Assembly: GCA_947374315.1 (NCBI GenBank)
Contig: CANCBK010000015.1
Coordinates: 1-31,162 of the forward strand
Length of the DNA: 31,162 nt
DNA from: Burkholderiaceae bacterium
GTDB taxonomy: Bacteria; Pseudomonadota; Gammaproteobacteria; Burkholderiales; Burkholderiaceae
Reading direction: 5' to 3'
Shown here: positions 19,126-28,724 of the stretch, piece by piece
How positions within the stretch are numbered: position 1 is the stretch's first letter
Layout: each line of letters starts with the position of its first letter
Position numbers and translations under genes: made by a program
The notes under the pieces: generated by a model
Databases searched by the model: none
What the model was told of the DNA's origin: nothing
Seen by the model: only the letters and a program-made list of their open reading frames with translations

Positions 19126-20505
19126 CAGACTGAACACACAGGTTTACAGCGCCATCTCAAGGTGCGACACATTCGCTTGATGGCTTTGGGATCCACCATT
19201 GGTGTTGGATTATTTCTGGGGTCGGCAAGTGCAATCCAAATAGCAGGACCCTCCATCTTGTTGGGCTATCTATTGGCTGGCATCGTGGCCTTCATCGTAC
19301 TTCGCGCCTTAGGAGAGATGGCTGTTCATGAACCCGTGGCAGGATCATTTGCGGCCTATGCCAATTCCTATATCGGCCCACTTGCTGGGTATATGGTCGG
19401 TTGGGGTTATTGGACTTACTGGATTGTTGTCGGGATAGCGGAAGTCACAGCTGTTGGTATTTATATGGGAATTTGGTTTCCGGAAATGCCACAGTGGATA
19501 TGGGCGCTGTCATCCATATTAATGATGGGTTTTATCAATCTGATTGCCGTTAGGGTGTTTGGTGAGTTTGAGTTTTGGTTTGCCTTAATTAAAGTGGTTG
19601 CCATCGTTGCCATGATTGCTCTCGGCGGCTCAGTCATATTGTTTGGTTTTACCAACGATTGGAATCCGATTGGTTTAAATAATTTATGGCAGCACGGCGG
19701 TTTTTTCCCGAATGGCATTAGCGGTATGCTGCTTTCCTTGCAGATGGTCTTATTTGCTTATGTCGGTATTGAGATGATTGGTTTGTCTGCTGGTGAGGCA
19801 GAGAACCCACGCAAAACGATTCCGATGGCAATTGATTCGCTAGCATGGCGCATCTTGATTTTTTACATGGGTGCGATCCTGGTCATCTTGGCGATCTTCC
19901 CTTGGAATGAGGTGGGTCAACAAGGCAGTCCATTTGTAGTGATGTTTGAGCGTATTGGTTTGCGCGAAGCCGCTGGCGTGATTAATTTTGTGGTCATTAC
20001 CGCAGCGCTATCTTCCTGCAATGCTGGCATCTTTAGTGGTGGTCGACTCCTATATGCGTTGTCGGTGAATGGCTATGCGCCATCACCATTTGCGAGGTTA
20101 TCAAAGTATGGCGTTCCGCATCGGGCAGTGATGGCTACTGTAGCAGTCTGCATGTCTGGCGTGATTTTGAACTACTTTGTGCCAGATAAGGCCTTCCAGT
20201 ACATCATGGCCGCGGTCACATTTATTGGTCTGACGGTGTGGATTGCCATTCTGTTTACCCAAATTCAATTTCGTCGCTCTCTTACTAAAGCCCAGGTTGC
20301 CGAGTTAGCGTATCGCGCGCCATGGTGGCCATATTCCTCGTGGTTCGCGTTGGCATTTATTGCCTTGGTAGTCGTGTTGATGGGCTTTCATGAGGATGCG
20401 CGGATAGCTTTGGTTTTAGGTCCGTGTCTATTGGGTGTTTATCTCGCGATGTTCTACATCGTTGGCTTGCATCACAAAACAAAACTGAATCGTGAATTTA
20501 AATAA
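19123..20505 (+). CDS. Amino acid permease, APC superfamily (AAT family; possibly alanine/glycine/D-serine type)
   Basis: The 460-residue inner-membrane protein has 12 predicted membrane segments. It shows the family start LQRHLKVRHIRLMALGSTIGVGLFLGS, the ALGEMAVHEPVAGSFAAYA stretch, the IGLSAGEAENPRKTIP loop and SSCNAGIFSGGRLLYALS. It imports an amino acid with protons. The 10-base gap to alanine dehydrogenase suggests alanine or a related small amino acid as substrate, similar to CycA, but ProY/AnsP/GabP-like specificity cannot be excluded. Translation starts at TTG with an excellent Shine-Dalgarno site. A long structured leader precedes it. Confidence 0.92.
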   Translation: MQTEHTGLQRHLKVRHIRLMALGSTIGVGLFLGSASAIQIAGPSILLGYLLAGIVAFIVLRALGEMAVHEPVAGSFAAYANSYIGPLAGYMVGWGYWTYWIVVGIAEVTAVGIYMGIWFPEMPQWIWALSSILMMGFINLIAVRVFGEFEFWFALIKVVAIVAMIALGGSVILFGFTNDWNPIGLNNLWQHGGFFPNGISGMLLSLQMVLFAYVGIEMIGLSAGEAENPRKTIPMAIDSLAWRILIFYMGAILVILAIFPWNEVGQQGSPFVVMFERIGLREAAGVINFVVITAALSSCNAGIFSGGRLLYALSVNGYAPSPFARLSKYGVPHRAVMATVAVCMSGVILNYFVPDKAFQYIMAAVTFIGLTVWIAILFTQIQFRRSLTKAQVAELAYRAPWWPYSSWFALAFIALVVVLMGFHEDARIALVLGPCLLGVYLAMFYIVGLHHKTKLNREFK

Positions 20506-20515
20506 GGAGACATAA

Positions 20516-21634
20516 ATGATTGTTGGCGTACCTCAAGAAGTAAAAAATAATGAATTTCGTGTTGGCCTAACTCCAGGTAACGTGCGGGGATTGTGCAAGC
20601 AAGGCCACTCCGTTTTAGTCCAACGTGGAGCGGGCGAGCAAATTGGTTTGAGCGATGAGTCCTATCGTCTAGCGGGTGCCACTTTAATTAATAGTGCGGC
20701 CGAAGTCTTCGCCAAGGCCGATATGGTGGTAAAGGTGAAAGAGCCTCAGCCGCAAGAATGTGCCATGTTGCGCGAAGATCAAATTCTCTTTACTTATCTG
20801 CACCTCGCCCCGGACCCACTGCAAACTAAGGCCCTGATGGCTTCGGGGGCAACCTGCATTGCTTATGAGACAGTGACATCATGTACTGGCGCATTGCCTT
20901 TATTGGCGCCTATGAGTGAGGTTGCGGGAAGAATGTCTATTCAGGCGGCGGCTACCCATCTTGAAAAGACGCACGGCGGCTTAGGAATATTGATGGCAGG
21001 TGTGCCCGGTGTTGCGCCCGCAAAGGTGGTTATTTTGGGCGCTGGCGTAGTCGGACGCAATGCCTTGCAAATGGCTGTTGGTATGGGTGCGGATGTTTGC
21101 ATTTTCGATCGCAATATTGATTGCCTAAGGCAAATCGATATGCTCTACGGCAATCGCGTGAGAACGTTTTATGCTGATCCGCTCTTGGTTGAGCTAGAGG
21201 TCTGTCAGGCGGATGCGGTCATTGGCGCCGTGTTGTTGCCTGGTGCCACAGCGCCCAAGCTGGTCAATAGGGAGATGGTTCGAAAGATGAAGACTGGCGC
21301 AGTTGTAGTGGATGTGGCAATTGATCAAGGGGGCTGTTTTGAAACATCCAAGCCAACCACACATGCCGATCCTACTTTCGTGGTTGATGGTGTGCTGCAC
21401 TATTGCGTGGCCAACATGCCGGGAGCCGTAGCTCGAACCTCAACTTTTGCATTGACCAATGCAACCTATCCTTACATTGAAGCTTTGGCAAACAAGGGAG
21501 TGGTGATGGCACTCTCGGATGATCGTCATTTGCGCAATGGCCTGAGTGTTCACCGAGGTAAGCTCACTTGCGAGCCGGTAGCTATCGCTCAAAAAGTAGA
21601 GTTTGTTCCTGCCGATGAATTATTGGCCATTTAA
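20516..21634 (+). CDS. ald: Alanine dehydrogenase
   Basis: The 372-residue enzyme interconverts L-alanine and pyruvate plus ammonia with NAD+. It starts with IVGVPQEVKNNEFRVGLTP, has the conserved KVKEP (Lys73/Lys75) and LHLAPD (His96) substrate residues, the Rossmann motif GAGVVG (175-180), and the VVDVAIDQGGC strand. Length equals the family norm. AAGGAG overlaps the stop codon of the permease gene and lies six bases before the ATG, so the two are co-translated. A strong terminator ends the pair. With the permease it forms an uptake and deamination unit. Confidence 0.97.
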   Translation: MIVGVPQEVKNNEFRVGLTPGNVRGLCKQGHSVLVQRGAGEQIGLSDESYRLAGATLINSAAEVFAKADMVVKVKEPQPQECAMLREDQILFTYLHLAPDPLQTKALMASGATCIAYETVTSCTGALPLLAPMSEVAGRMSIQAAATHLEKTHGGLGILMAGVPGVAPAKVVILGAGVVGRNALQMAVGMGADVCIFDRNIDCLRQIDMLYGNRVRTFYADPLLVELEVCQADAVIGAVLLPGATAPKLVNREMVRKMKTGAVVVDVAIDQGGCFETSKPTTHADPTFVVDGVLHYCVANMPGAVARTSTFALTNATYPYIEALANKGVVMALSDDRHLRNGLSVHRGKLTCEPVAIAQKVEFVPADELLAI

Positions 21635-21653
21635 ATTGATCTAGGCCATCGTT

Positions 21654-21686
21654 AGGCTAGCATCTTTCGGGGTGCTAGCCTTTTTT
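21654..21686 (+). terminator. Rho-independent terminator after ald
   Basis: A nine-pair stem AGGCTAGCA (21654-21662) with TGCTAGCCT (21673-21681) is followed by TTTTTT (21681-21686). It closes the permease-ald unit 20 bases after the ald stop. Confidence 0.93.
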
Positions 21687-21759
21687 GTTAGTTCTGGCGC
21701 TTGTTCTATTTACCCTCTATGATTTCGGTAACTTTCAAACTCATGAGCTAGCTGAATCT

Positions 21760-22335
21760 ATGGACTTTTCCGCTTTAACAATTTCTGCCGGCGTAGTCGC
21801 TTTGGCGGAGATGGGTGATAAGACCCAGCTACTCTCACTGATGTTGGCTGCACGCTATCCCAAGCAGGCTCTAGCTATTATTGGTGGGATATTGATTGCG
21901 ACGATCGCAAACCATGCATGTGCAGCATTTCTGGGTCACTGGTTAACTACTTTTGTAAGCCCGGATCTACTCAAGTGGATTTTGGGTTTGAGCTTTTTAG
22001 GGATAGGCCTCTGGCTATTGGTGCCCGATCATATTGATGATGCAGCTGGTTCTACGGTAGCTGATCGTGCCTTTCAGGTCTTTATTCTCACGATTGGACT
22101 CTTTTTCTTGGCAGAGATGGGTGATAAGACCCAGATCGCCACGATCGCCCTAGGCGCGAAGTATTCCGATGTCTTTTCAGTAACAGTTGGCACCACTGTG
22201 GGGATGATGTTGGCCAATGCCCCAGCCGTTTGGATAGGGCAGAAATTCACCAAACGCATGCCTATCAAGTGGGTGCATGCCGTTGCGGCTGTGACCTTTA
22301 TTGCCATCGGCATAGCGACCCTAATTTGGGGATAA
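21760..22335 (+). CDS. GDT1/UPF0016 family cation (manganese) transporter
   Basis: The 191-residue membrane protein has six hydrophobic segments in two homologous halves. Each half carries the family signature EMGDKTQ (17-23 and 119-125), whose acidic residues bind the ion. Bacterial relatives export Mn2+ (MneA/Mnx type); a Ca2+ role is known in eukaryotic relatives. I start at the ATG at 21760, which puts the first signature in the first helix; an in-frame extension to 21685 begins inside the ald terminator. There is no yybP-ykoY-like riboswitch in the upstream bases. pepN follows after 34 bases. Confidence 0.9.
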   Translation: MDFSALTISAGVVALAEMGDKTQLLSLMLAARYPKQALAIIGGILIATIANHACAAFLGHWLTTFVSPDLLKWILGLSFLGIGLWLLVPDHIDDAAGSTVADRAFQVFILTIGLFFLAEMGDKTQIATIALGAKYSDVFSVTVGTTVGMMLANAPAVWIGQKFTKRMPIKWVHAVAAVTFIAIGIATLIWG

Positions 22336-22357
22336 AGCAAAGGTGACTGCCGGGGCT

Positions 22358-22363
22358 TAAAAT
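22358..22363 (+). promoter_or_regulatory. Putative -10 box of pepN, leaderless type
   Basis: TAAAAT lies exactly six bases before the pepN ATG and there is no Shine-Dalgarno site. The block resembles the dcd start (TTAcAATTcGCCC versus TTAaAATTGCCC). No clear -35 is seen. Confidence 0.5.
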
Positions 22364-22369
22364 TGCCCT

Positions 22370-24979
22370 ATGAAAACAGATCTGCCTCAGAGCTTTCGTA
22401 GGCTTGAATACCAAGCCCCAAACTACACCTTTTCTCATGTTGAGCTAGACATTGCCCTGGACCCCGCTCGGACGATCATCAAGAGTCGCCTAGAGGTTTT
22501 GCCTGGTGCGAGCCATGAGGCGGGTGATCCCCTGGTATTGCAGGGTCATGAACTGGAGTTTGTTAGCCTGCGAATCAATGGCGAGGCACATCGCCAGTTT
22601 GAACTCACACCTGAAACACTAACTATCCATGCGTTACCCCATGAAGGTCAGCAGACTTTCATCGTTGAAATTATTTGCGTCTGCGTGCCCGAGAAAAATA
22701 CTTCCTTAATGGGCTTGTATGTCTCTAATGGCAACTTCTTTACTCAGTGCGAGGCTGAGGGTTTTAGAAAAATGACTTACTTCCTCGATAGGCCCGATGT
22801 GATGGCGCGTTATCGCGTTACCCTGCGTGCACGTGAGTCGGAATGCCCGGTCTTGTTGTCTAACGGGAATTTAATTAGCGTTGAGAAATTACCAAATGGT
22901 TGGCATAGCGCGGTTTGGGAGGACCCGTTTCCGAAGCCATCATATTTATTTGCTCTGGTTGCTGGCAAATTGGAATGCATAGAGGAAACCATCACCACCA
23001 GCAGTGGCGCGCAAAAATTATTGCAAATATGGGTTGAGCCGCATGACTTGAAAAAGACTCGTCATGCTATGGATTCTTTAATCGCCTCGATTCATTGGGA
23101 TGAAAAGCGCTACGGATTGGAGTTGGATTTAGAGCGATTCATGATTGTTGCCGTGGGTGACTTCAATATGGGTGCAATGGAGAACAAAGGGTTGAATGTG
23201 TTCAATACCAAGTATGTTCTCGCTCGGCCTGAAACCGCCACCGATGCCGACTTTGCCAATATTGAGAGCGTAGTTGCTCATGAGTACTTCCATAATTGGA
23301 CTGGCAATCGGGTGACTTGTCGTGATTGGTTCCAACTTTCTCTAAAAGAAGGTTTAACGGTATTCCGTGATCAAGAGTTTTCAGCGGATCAGATGGGTAG
23401 TGAGTCAGGTAGAGCTGTGAAGCGCATTGAAGATGTCAGGCTCTTGCGTCAATTGCAGTTCCCTGAAGATGCGGGTCCTATGGCTCACCCCATCCGGCCA
23501 GATGAGTATCAAGAAATCAATAACTTTTACACCGTGACGGTCTATGAGAAGGGTGCTGAAGTTGTGCGCATGTATCAAACCTTGGTGGGTATTGATGGTT
23601 TCCGCAAGGGGATGGATCTCTACTTCAAGCGTCATGATGGCCAAGCGGTGACCTGTGATGATTTCTTAGCTGCCATGGCTGATGCCAACGGTAGAGATCT
23701 TTCTCAGTTCAAACATTGGTATAGCCAAGCCGGTACACCAAAGGTCAAGGTGGATGAGTCTTACGATGCCGAGAAAAAAGAATATCAAATTACTTTGACG
23801 CAAAGCCCTTCCGCGAATGCAGTTCAAAAAAATAGTCAGCCTTTCCATATCCCACTAAAGATGCGCCTATTGACACCTGCAGATGATCAGGTCGAGATAT
23901 TGCTCGAGTTAATCCATGAACAGCAGACTTGGACCTTTGGTGAATTATCAAGTTGCCCCGTGTTATCCATCAACCGTAGCTTCTCGGCCCCAATTTACTT
24001 GGACTTTGCTCAAAGTGAGGCTGATCTACTCACCATGTTCTCAAGCGATGATGATGCATTCAATCGCTGGGAGGCTGGTCAGAAATTAGCCATGCAAATG
24101 ATCTTAGGAAATCGTTTGCCTGATGCGGCGCTGATGGAGGTCTATCGCAATCTTTTAACTGATCCAGAGCTAGATCCCGCCTTTAAAGAGTTGGCCCTGA
24201 CTTTGCCAGCAGAGACTTATCTTTATGAGCAGTGCGCTAGCGTTGATCCACAAATAATCTTTGCTGCGCGGCGCTCCTTCCGTCATGCCATTGCCAGTGG
24301 GTTGCGCCTCGAGTGGGCTGCGCTGTATCAGCAGATGCAGACCCCTGGCCCATTCAATCCCGATGCAAACAGTGCCGGTAAGCGTGCTTTGAAAAACTTG
24401 GCGCTCAGCATGTTGCTTGAGGCGGATTCCCTGATTTGGGCTCCCATGGCTGTCAATCAATATCAACATGCCGACAATATGACTGATCGGTACGCAGCTT
24501 TAGCAGGGCTGGTGATTCATGGTTCTAAATCAGCGGCCGCTTGTTTAGAGGATTTCTACACACGCTTTGCCGATGATGCTTTGGTGATTGATAAGTGGTT
24601 TGCTTTGCAGTCTAGCCGTCCACCGCTTGCTAACGCCGAGCCCACTCTGAATGAGGTAAAGCGTTTGCGTGAGCACGATGCTTTCAAAATGAATAACCCC
24701 AACCGCGTGCGCAGCGTCATTCATGCTTTTTGTATGAATAATCCTGCGAGCTTCCATCAGCCTGATGGCAGTGGTTATGCATTTTGGGCTGAATCCGTCC
24801 TTACTTTAGATCCCATCAACCCGCAAGTTGCAGCTCGTTTAGCAAGAGGCTTGGATCGCTGGCGTCAGTTTGCTCAGCCTTATCAAGATCAAATGCGCGC
24901 AGCCCTAAAGCAGGTGGCCGCTTGCGAAACCCTCTCTGCGGATGTGAAAGAGGTGGTTTCTAAGGCTTTAGGGAATTAA
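22370..24979 (+). CDS. pepN: Aminopeptidase N (M1 zinc metallopeptidase)
   Basis: The 869-residue protein matches E. coli PepN (870). It removes N-terminal residues from peptides in the cytoplasm. The exopeptidase motif GAMEN is at 268-272 and the zinc site HEYFH at 304-308 with Glu327 completing HExxH-x18-E. The N-terminal beta domain (1-190), thermolysin-like domain (190-440), beta sandwich and long helical C-terminal domain are all present in order. The N-terminal TQCEAEGFRKMTYFLDRPDVM segment is typical of bacterial PepN. There is no frame damage. Confidence 0.97.
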   Translation: MKTDLPQSFRRLEYQAPNYTFSHVELDIALDPARTIIKSRLEVLPGASHEAGDPLVLQGHELEFVSLRINGEAHRQFELTPETLTIHALPHEGQQTFIVEIICVCVPEKNTSLMGLYVSNGNFFTQCEAEGFRKMTYFLDRPDVMARYRVTLRARESECPVLLSNGNLISVEKLPNGWHSAVWEDPFPKPSYLFALVAGKLECIEETITTSSGAQKLLQIWVEPHDLKKTRHAMDSLIASIHWDEKRYGLELDLERFMIVAVGDFNMGAMENKGLNVFNTKYVLARPETATDADFANIESVVAHEYFHNWTGNRVTCRDWFQLSLKEGLTVFRDQEFSADQMGSESGRAVKRIEDVRLLRQLQFPEDAGPMAHPIRPDEYQEINNFYTVTVYEKGAEVVRMYQTLVGIDGFRKGMDLYFKRHDGQAVTCDDFLAAMADANGRDLSQFKHWYSQAGTPKVKVDESYDAEKKEYQITLTQSPSANAVQKNSQPFHIPLKMRLLTPADDQVEILLELIHEQQTWTFGELSSCPVLSINRSFSAPIYLDFAQSEADLLTMFSSDDDAFNRWEAGQKLAMQMILGNRLPDAALMEVYRNLLTDPELDPAFKELALTLPAETYLYEQCASVDPQIIFAARRSFRHAIASGLRLEWAALYQQMQTPGPFNPDANSAGKRALKNLALSMLLEADSLIWAPMAVNQYQHADNMTDRYAALAGLVIHGSKSAAACLEDFYTRFADDALVIDKWFALQSSRPPLANAEPTLNEVKRLREHDAFKMNNPNRVRSVIHAFCMNNPASFHQPDGSGYAFWAESVLTLDPINPQVAARLARGLDRWRQFAQPYQDQMRAALKQVAACETLSADVKEVVSKALGN

Positions 24980-25042
24980 GTTGCCTGGAACAAGGCAAAA
25001 TAGAGCCAATGTAGAAATATACCCATTACGGAGAAACTCCTT
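24980..25042 (+). promoter_or_regulatory. pepN-fbp gap with a short hairpin and a Shine-Dalgarno inside a mini-stem
   Basis: TTGCCT/AGGCAA (24981-24986 with 24993-24998) forms a six-pair stem after the pepN stop, without a U-run. The fbp Shine-Dalgarno GGAG (25030-25033) can pair with CTCC (25037-25040) across three A, and the TTG start follows two bases later. Confidence 0.4.
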
Positions 25043-26053
25043 TTGACCGCTTCAAACACTTTTAATACCCATTTCAAGCAATATTTAGAAACCACCAAGC
25101 TGAAGGGGGTCCCGATTCCCGCTGGTTTGCAGGAGTTGCTGTTGGCGGTAGCGCACACCTGTGCAACATTGAGTCATGAAGTGGCACAAGGCGCTTTGAT
25201 TGGCTTATTGGGCTCTGCTGGTACTGGTAATGTTCAGGGTGAAGTTCAGCAGAAGCTGGATGTGATTGCTAATGACTTATTGATTGATGGTGTGCAGGGA
25301 TGTAAATCTTTGGCTGGTTTAGCTTCCGAAGAAATGGAATTGCCGCTGCCCGTTCAAGGAACGGGTGATTACTTGTTATTGTTTGATCCATTGGATGGTT
25401 CATCCAATATCGACGTGAATGTTTCCATCGGCACCATTTTTTCTGTGCTGAAGAAGCAAGATCCTACAGCCCCCCTACAAACTTCTGATTTCTTATTGTC
25501 AGGACGTCATCAGGTGGCTGCTGGTTATGTGGTGTACGGCCCTCAAACAACCATGGCCTTAACATTAGGTGATGGCGTGGTGATGTTTACTTTGAATAAA
25601 GTCACCGGCGAGTTTGTGCTCATTAAGCATGCGGTAGAGATTTCACATTCAACTAAAGAGTTTGCAATCAACATGTCTAATATGCGCCATTGGGCCGAGC
25701 CCGTGCGTCGTTATGTGGATGAGTGCTTAGCTGGCGTTAGTGGAGCGCGTGATAAAGATTTTAATATGCGCTGGATTGCTTCAATGGTGGCTGATGTGCA
25801 CCGCGTCTTATCTCGCGGTGGGATTTTCATGTACCCATGGGATCAACGTGAGCCCCATAAGCCGGGCAAGTTGCGTTTAATGTATGAAGCGAACCCGATG
25901 AGTTTTCTCGTGGAGCAAGCGGGTGGCGCATCTACCAATGGCGATCAATTAATTATGGATATGATTCCTACCGAGTTGCATGAGCGTGTTTCTGTCATGC
26001 TGGGATCAAAAGAAGAGATCGAACGCTTGCAGCAATATCATTCGCAGGTGTAA
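25043..26053 (+). CDS. fbp: Fructose-1,6-bisphosphatase, class I
   Basis: The 336-residue enzyme hydrolyses fructose 1,6-bisphosphate to fructose 6-phosphate, the gluconeogenic step (or Calvin cycle step, if one exists). The metal/phosphate site [20 protein letters not shown], the ASEEME segment before it, and the [23 protein letters not shown] and [21 protein letters not shown] signatures are present. Length is normal. The start is TTG: GGAGA lies eight bases before it and no suitable in-frame ATG is near. The gene lies 63 bases after pepN and ends in a strong terminator. Confidence 0.96.
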   Translation: MTASNTFNTHFKQYLETTKLKGVPIPAGLQELLLAVAHTCATLSHEVAQGALIGLLGSAGTGNVQGEVQQKLDVIANDLLIDGVQGCKSLAGLASEEMELPLPVQGTGDYLLLFDPLDGSSNIDVNVSIGTIFSVLKKQDPTAPLQTSDFLLSGRHQVAAGYVVYGPQTTMALTLGDGVVMFTLNKVTGEFVLIKHAVEISHSTKEFAINMSNMRHWAEPVRRYVDECLAGVSGARDKDFNMRWIASMVADVHRVLSRGGIFMYPWDQREPHKPGKLRLMYEANPMSFLVEQAGGASTNGDQLIMDMIPTELHERVSVMLGSKEEIERLQQYHSQV

Positions 26054-26089
26054 CGCAATAGTAAGAGCATCCTTTATGGCCGCTCAATA

Positions 26090-26118
26090 AAAAAGCCCAA
26101 TCAGTGATTGGGCTTTTT
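26090..26118. terminator. Bidirectional terminator between fbp and cphA
   Basis: An almost uninterrupted inverted repeat (AAAAAGCCCAATCA / TGATTGGGCTTTTT around a central G) serves both convergent genes; on either strand the GC-rich part is followed by five U. Confidence 0.92.
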
Positions 26119-26153
26119 GCTTGGAAGGGCTTTCCTAATGAATTGGAAATGCT

Positions 26154-28724
26154 TTAGGGTTGCACCTTCTCTTTAAGGTAGGCTAGCGACTCTTCCACTT
26201 GGTCAATGAGGATTAGACAAATATCACCTGCAGATAAATCATTGAGGGCGGTATCAATCGCTAAAAACTCCCCGGTGATTTCTTTTACTTGCTTGGCTTT
26301 TTTGGTGCCAATCAAGCCTTCTTGTAGAAGCTTTAATACTTCACCATCCTCACGGCCTCGCTGACATTGATCTTGGTAGAGAATGACATTATCAAAACTG
26401 TTGCCCAAAATACGCGTCAGATCACGAATGTCTTCATCGCGACGATCGCCGGCACCACTAATCACTACATGACTCTTCTTGGGTTTCATGGCCTCTATAG
26501 CGCTTGCTAAGGCGCGCATGGCATCTGGATTGTGACCATAGTCGGCAATGACGGTGGCGCCTTTGTGCTGGAATTGATTAAAGCGTCCAGGCACTGCATT
26601 GGCTGAACTCTCAAATGAATGCAAGCCACGCGCAATCTTCTCGGCGTCTAGACCTAAAGCCCAGGCGGCACCAATGGAGGCCATGGCATTTTCCACTTGG
26701 AATCCCAGGACGCCGTTCTGAGTGAGTGGAATTTCACTAACAGGGAAGCGAAATAACACGCGCGATCCTTTAGAAGCCACGATATAGGTGCCATCAAAAT
26801 AGATTACTTTTTTGTTCTTGGCGCGATGCGCTGCAATCACAGGATGATGTTGATTCTGGGCGAAGAAAATTACACGACCCGTGCAGACATCCCCCATCTT
26901 GACAACAATAGGGTCTGCCGCATTGAGGACAGCTGCCCCTGTGGGTGCAACGTTTTGAACGATCACGCGTTTGAGAATAGCCAGATCTTCTACGCTGGTG
27001 ATGTAGTTAAGGCCCAAGTGATCGCCTTCGCCAATATTGGTGACAACGGCAACTTCACAGCGGTCAAACCCAAGGCCTTCGCGCAACATACCGCCGCGGG
27101 CAGTTTCTAAAACGGCAGCATCAACATCGGGATGCATGAGGACGTTACGAGCACTCTTGGGTCCGCTGCAATCGCCTGAATCAATTAAACGATGATTGAT
27201 GTAAACGCCATCTGTCGTGGTCATTCCCACGCGTAAACCTGTCTCATTGAGTAAATGGGAAATAAGACGTACGGTGGTCGTTTTTCCATTCGTTCCAGTG
27301 ACCGCTACAACTGGAATGCGACCATCTTCACCGAGGGGGTACATCATGTTGACGATGTCCTCGCCAACAGGGCGGCTCTTGCCATAAGAAGGCTTGAGAT
27401 GCATGCGTAAGCCTGGTGCAGCGTTGACCTCAACGATGCCGCCACCTTGGGTTTCTAATGGCTTGTAAATAGCTTCACACAGAATGTCTACACCAGCGAT
27501 ATCTAGACCAATCATTTGTGCGGCAGCAACGGCGCTGGCGGCGACATCTGGATGAACATCGTCCGTCACATCCGTTGCCGTACCACCAGTACTCAGGTTG
27601 GCGTTATTGCGTAATAACACGCGCTCACCAGTCTTGGGTACATATTGCGGGGTAAGTTGATTGCTTGCTAAGTGGGCGAGGGCAATGTCATCAAAACGAA
27701 TCTTGGTTAATGCGGTTGCATGGCCGTCGCCGCGTAACGGGTTTTTATTTTCAAGTTCGACTAGTTGTGCAACGGTATTTTTCCCGTCGCCAACGACCTG
27801 GGCGGGTTCGCGTCGCGCTGCTGCAGAAAGGCGATTGCCTACAACGAGTAAGCGATAGTCAGCGCCAGGTAGGTAACGCTCAACAATGGTTTCATGACCA
27901 AAGGCTTGGGTGACAACAAAGCCAGTCCGTACCTCAGCCTCCGTTTGAATGTTGGCAACAACCCCTTTACCTTGATTACCATCTTTGGGCTTAAGGACAA
28001 TCGGGCCGCCAATCTTTTGGGCGGCGCGCCAAGCATCATCAGCAGTGGTGACAACTTCACCGATAGGGACGGATACCCCTGCAGCTGCTAGTAAATTTTT
28101 AGTGAGCTCTTTGTCTTGTGCGATGGCTTCCGCAATTGCGCTCGTGTCACTCGTTTCTGCGGCCTGAATACGTTTTTGTTTGCTACCCCAACCAAACTGC
28201 ACCATGCTGCCTTCAGTCATACGGCGATAGGGGATATTTCTCTGCACGGCGGCATCAACAATAGAGCCGGTGCTTGGCCCTAAACGGACATCTTCATAAA
28301 GCGCTTCTAATTCTGAAAGGGCGGCTGCAAGATCAAATGGCGCATCGTTGAGCGTTGCTTGAATAAGCCCAAAGGCAAAATCAAAAGCCATGCGCCCAAC
28401 CACTTCCTCAGTGTATTCGGCTACGACTTGATAGACGCCGACTTCAATAGTTTGTACTGTGCGGCTGAATGTGACAGGGCAGCCCGCTTGCGACTGTAGG
28501 CCTAGCGCCGCATGCTCTAAGGCGTGCGCTAGCGAAAGGACTTCATTGTGTCCGCCGCGACGCATGCTACCTAGTTGAGGGAAGCGCTCACGAATCTTGG
28601 TCTCGAACTGCGGAATAGAATCAATTGAGCGCTCGGATTCTTCGCAAGCAACAATGGCCTCTAAGGCGGTATGACGGCTCCATAAGTTTGGGCCGCGCAA
28701 CATACGAATACGGGTGATTTCCAA
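26154..28724 (-). CDS. cphA: Cyanophycin synthetase (complete form)
   Basis: The 856-residue protein builds multi-L-arginyl-poly-L-aspartate. Domains in order: N domain (1-160, with HALEH at 67-71), ATP-grasp domain that adds Asp to the backbone (about 200-470, with KPKDGNQGKGV and VEVNAAPGLRMHL), and Mur-ligase-like domain that adds Arg to side chains (P-loop GTNGKTTT at 477-484, ETARGGMLREGLGFD, and a C-terminal lobe with YGHNPDAMRAL and SGAGDRRDEDI). The start is TTG: it aligns with the family start (MEITRIRMLRGPN), and AGGGG lies five bases upstream. It directly abuts the cphA' stop (TAATTG), so translation is coupled. No cyanophycinase gene is in the window. Confidence 0.95.
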   Translation of the reverse strand: MEITRIRMLRGPNLWSRHTALEAIVACEESERSIDSIPQFETKIRERFPQLGSMRRGGHNEVLSLAHALEHAALGLQSQAGCPVTFSRTVQTIEVGVYQVVAEYTEEVVGRMAFDFAFGLIQATLNDAPFDLAAALSELEALYEDVRLGPSTGSIVDAAVQRNIPYRRMTEGSMVQFGWGSKQKRIQAAETSDTSAIAEAIAQDKELTKNLLAAAGVSVPIGEVVTTADDAWRAAQKIGGPIVLKPKDGNQGKGVVANIQTEAEVRTGFVVTQAFGHETIVERYLPGADYRLLVVGNRLSAAARREPAQVVGDGKNTVAQLVELENKNPLRGDGHATALTKIRFDDIALAHLASNQLTPQYVPKTGERVLLRNNANLSTGGTATDVTDDVHPDVAASAVAAAQMIGLDIAGVDILCEAIYKPLETQGGGIVEVNAAPGLRMHLKPSYGKSRPVGEDIVNMMYPLGEDGRIPVVAVTGTNGKTTTVRLISHLLNETGLRVGMTTTDGVYINHRLIDSGDCSGPKSARNVLMHPDVDAAVLETARGGMLREGLGFDRCEVAVVTNIGEGDHLGLNYITSVEDLAILKRVIVQNVAPTGAAVLNAADPIVVKMGDVCTGRVIFFAQNQHHPVIAAHRAKNKKVIYFDGTYIVASKGSRVLFRFPVSEIPLTQNGVLGFQVENAMASIGAAWALGLDAEKIARGLHSFESSANAVPGRFNQFQHKGATVIADYGHNPDAMRALASAIEAMKPKKSHVVISGAGDRRDEDIRDLTRILGNSFDNVILYQDQCQRGREDGEVLKLLQEGLIGTKKAKQVKEITGEFLAIDTALNDLSAGDICLILIDQVEESLAYLKEKVQP

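Noticed and set aside
21635..21759. Manganese (yybP-ykoY) riboswitch before the GDT1-family gene
   Set aside because: The conserved loop sequences are absent; most of this stretch is the ald terminator and about 75 bases without structure.
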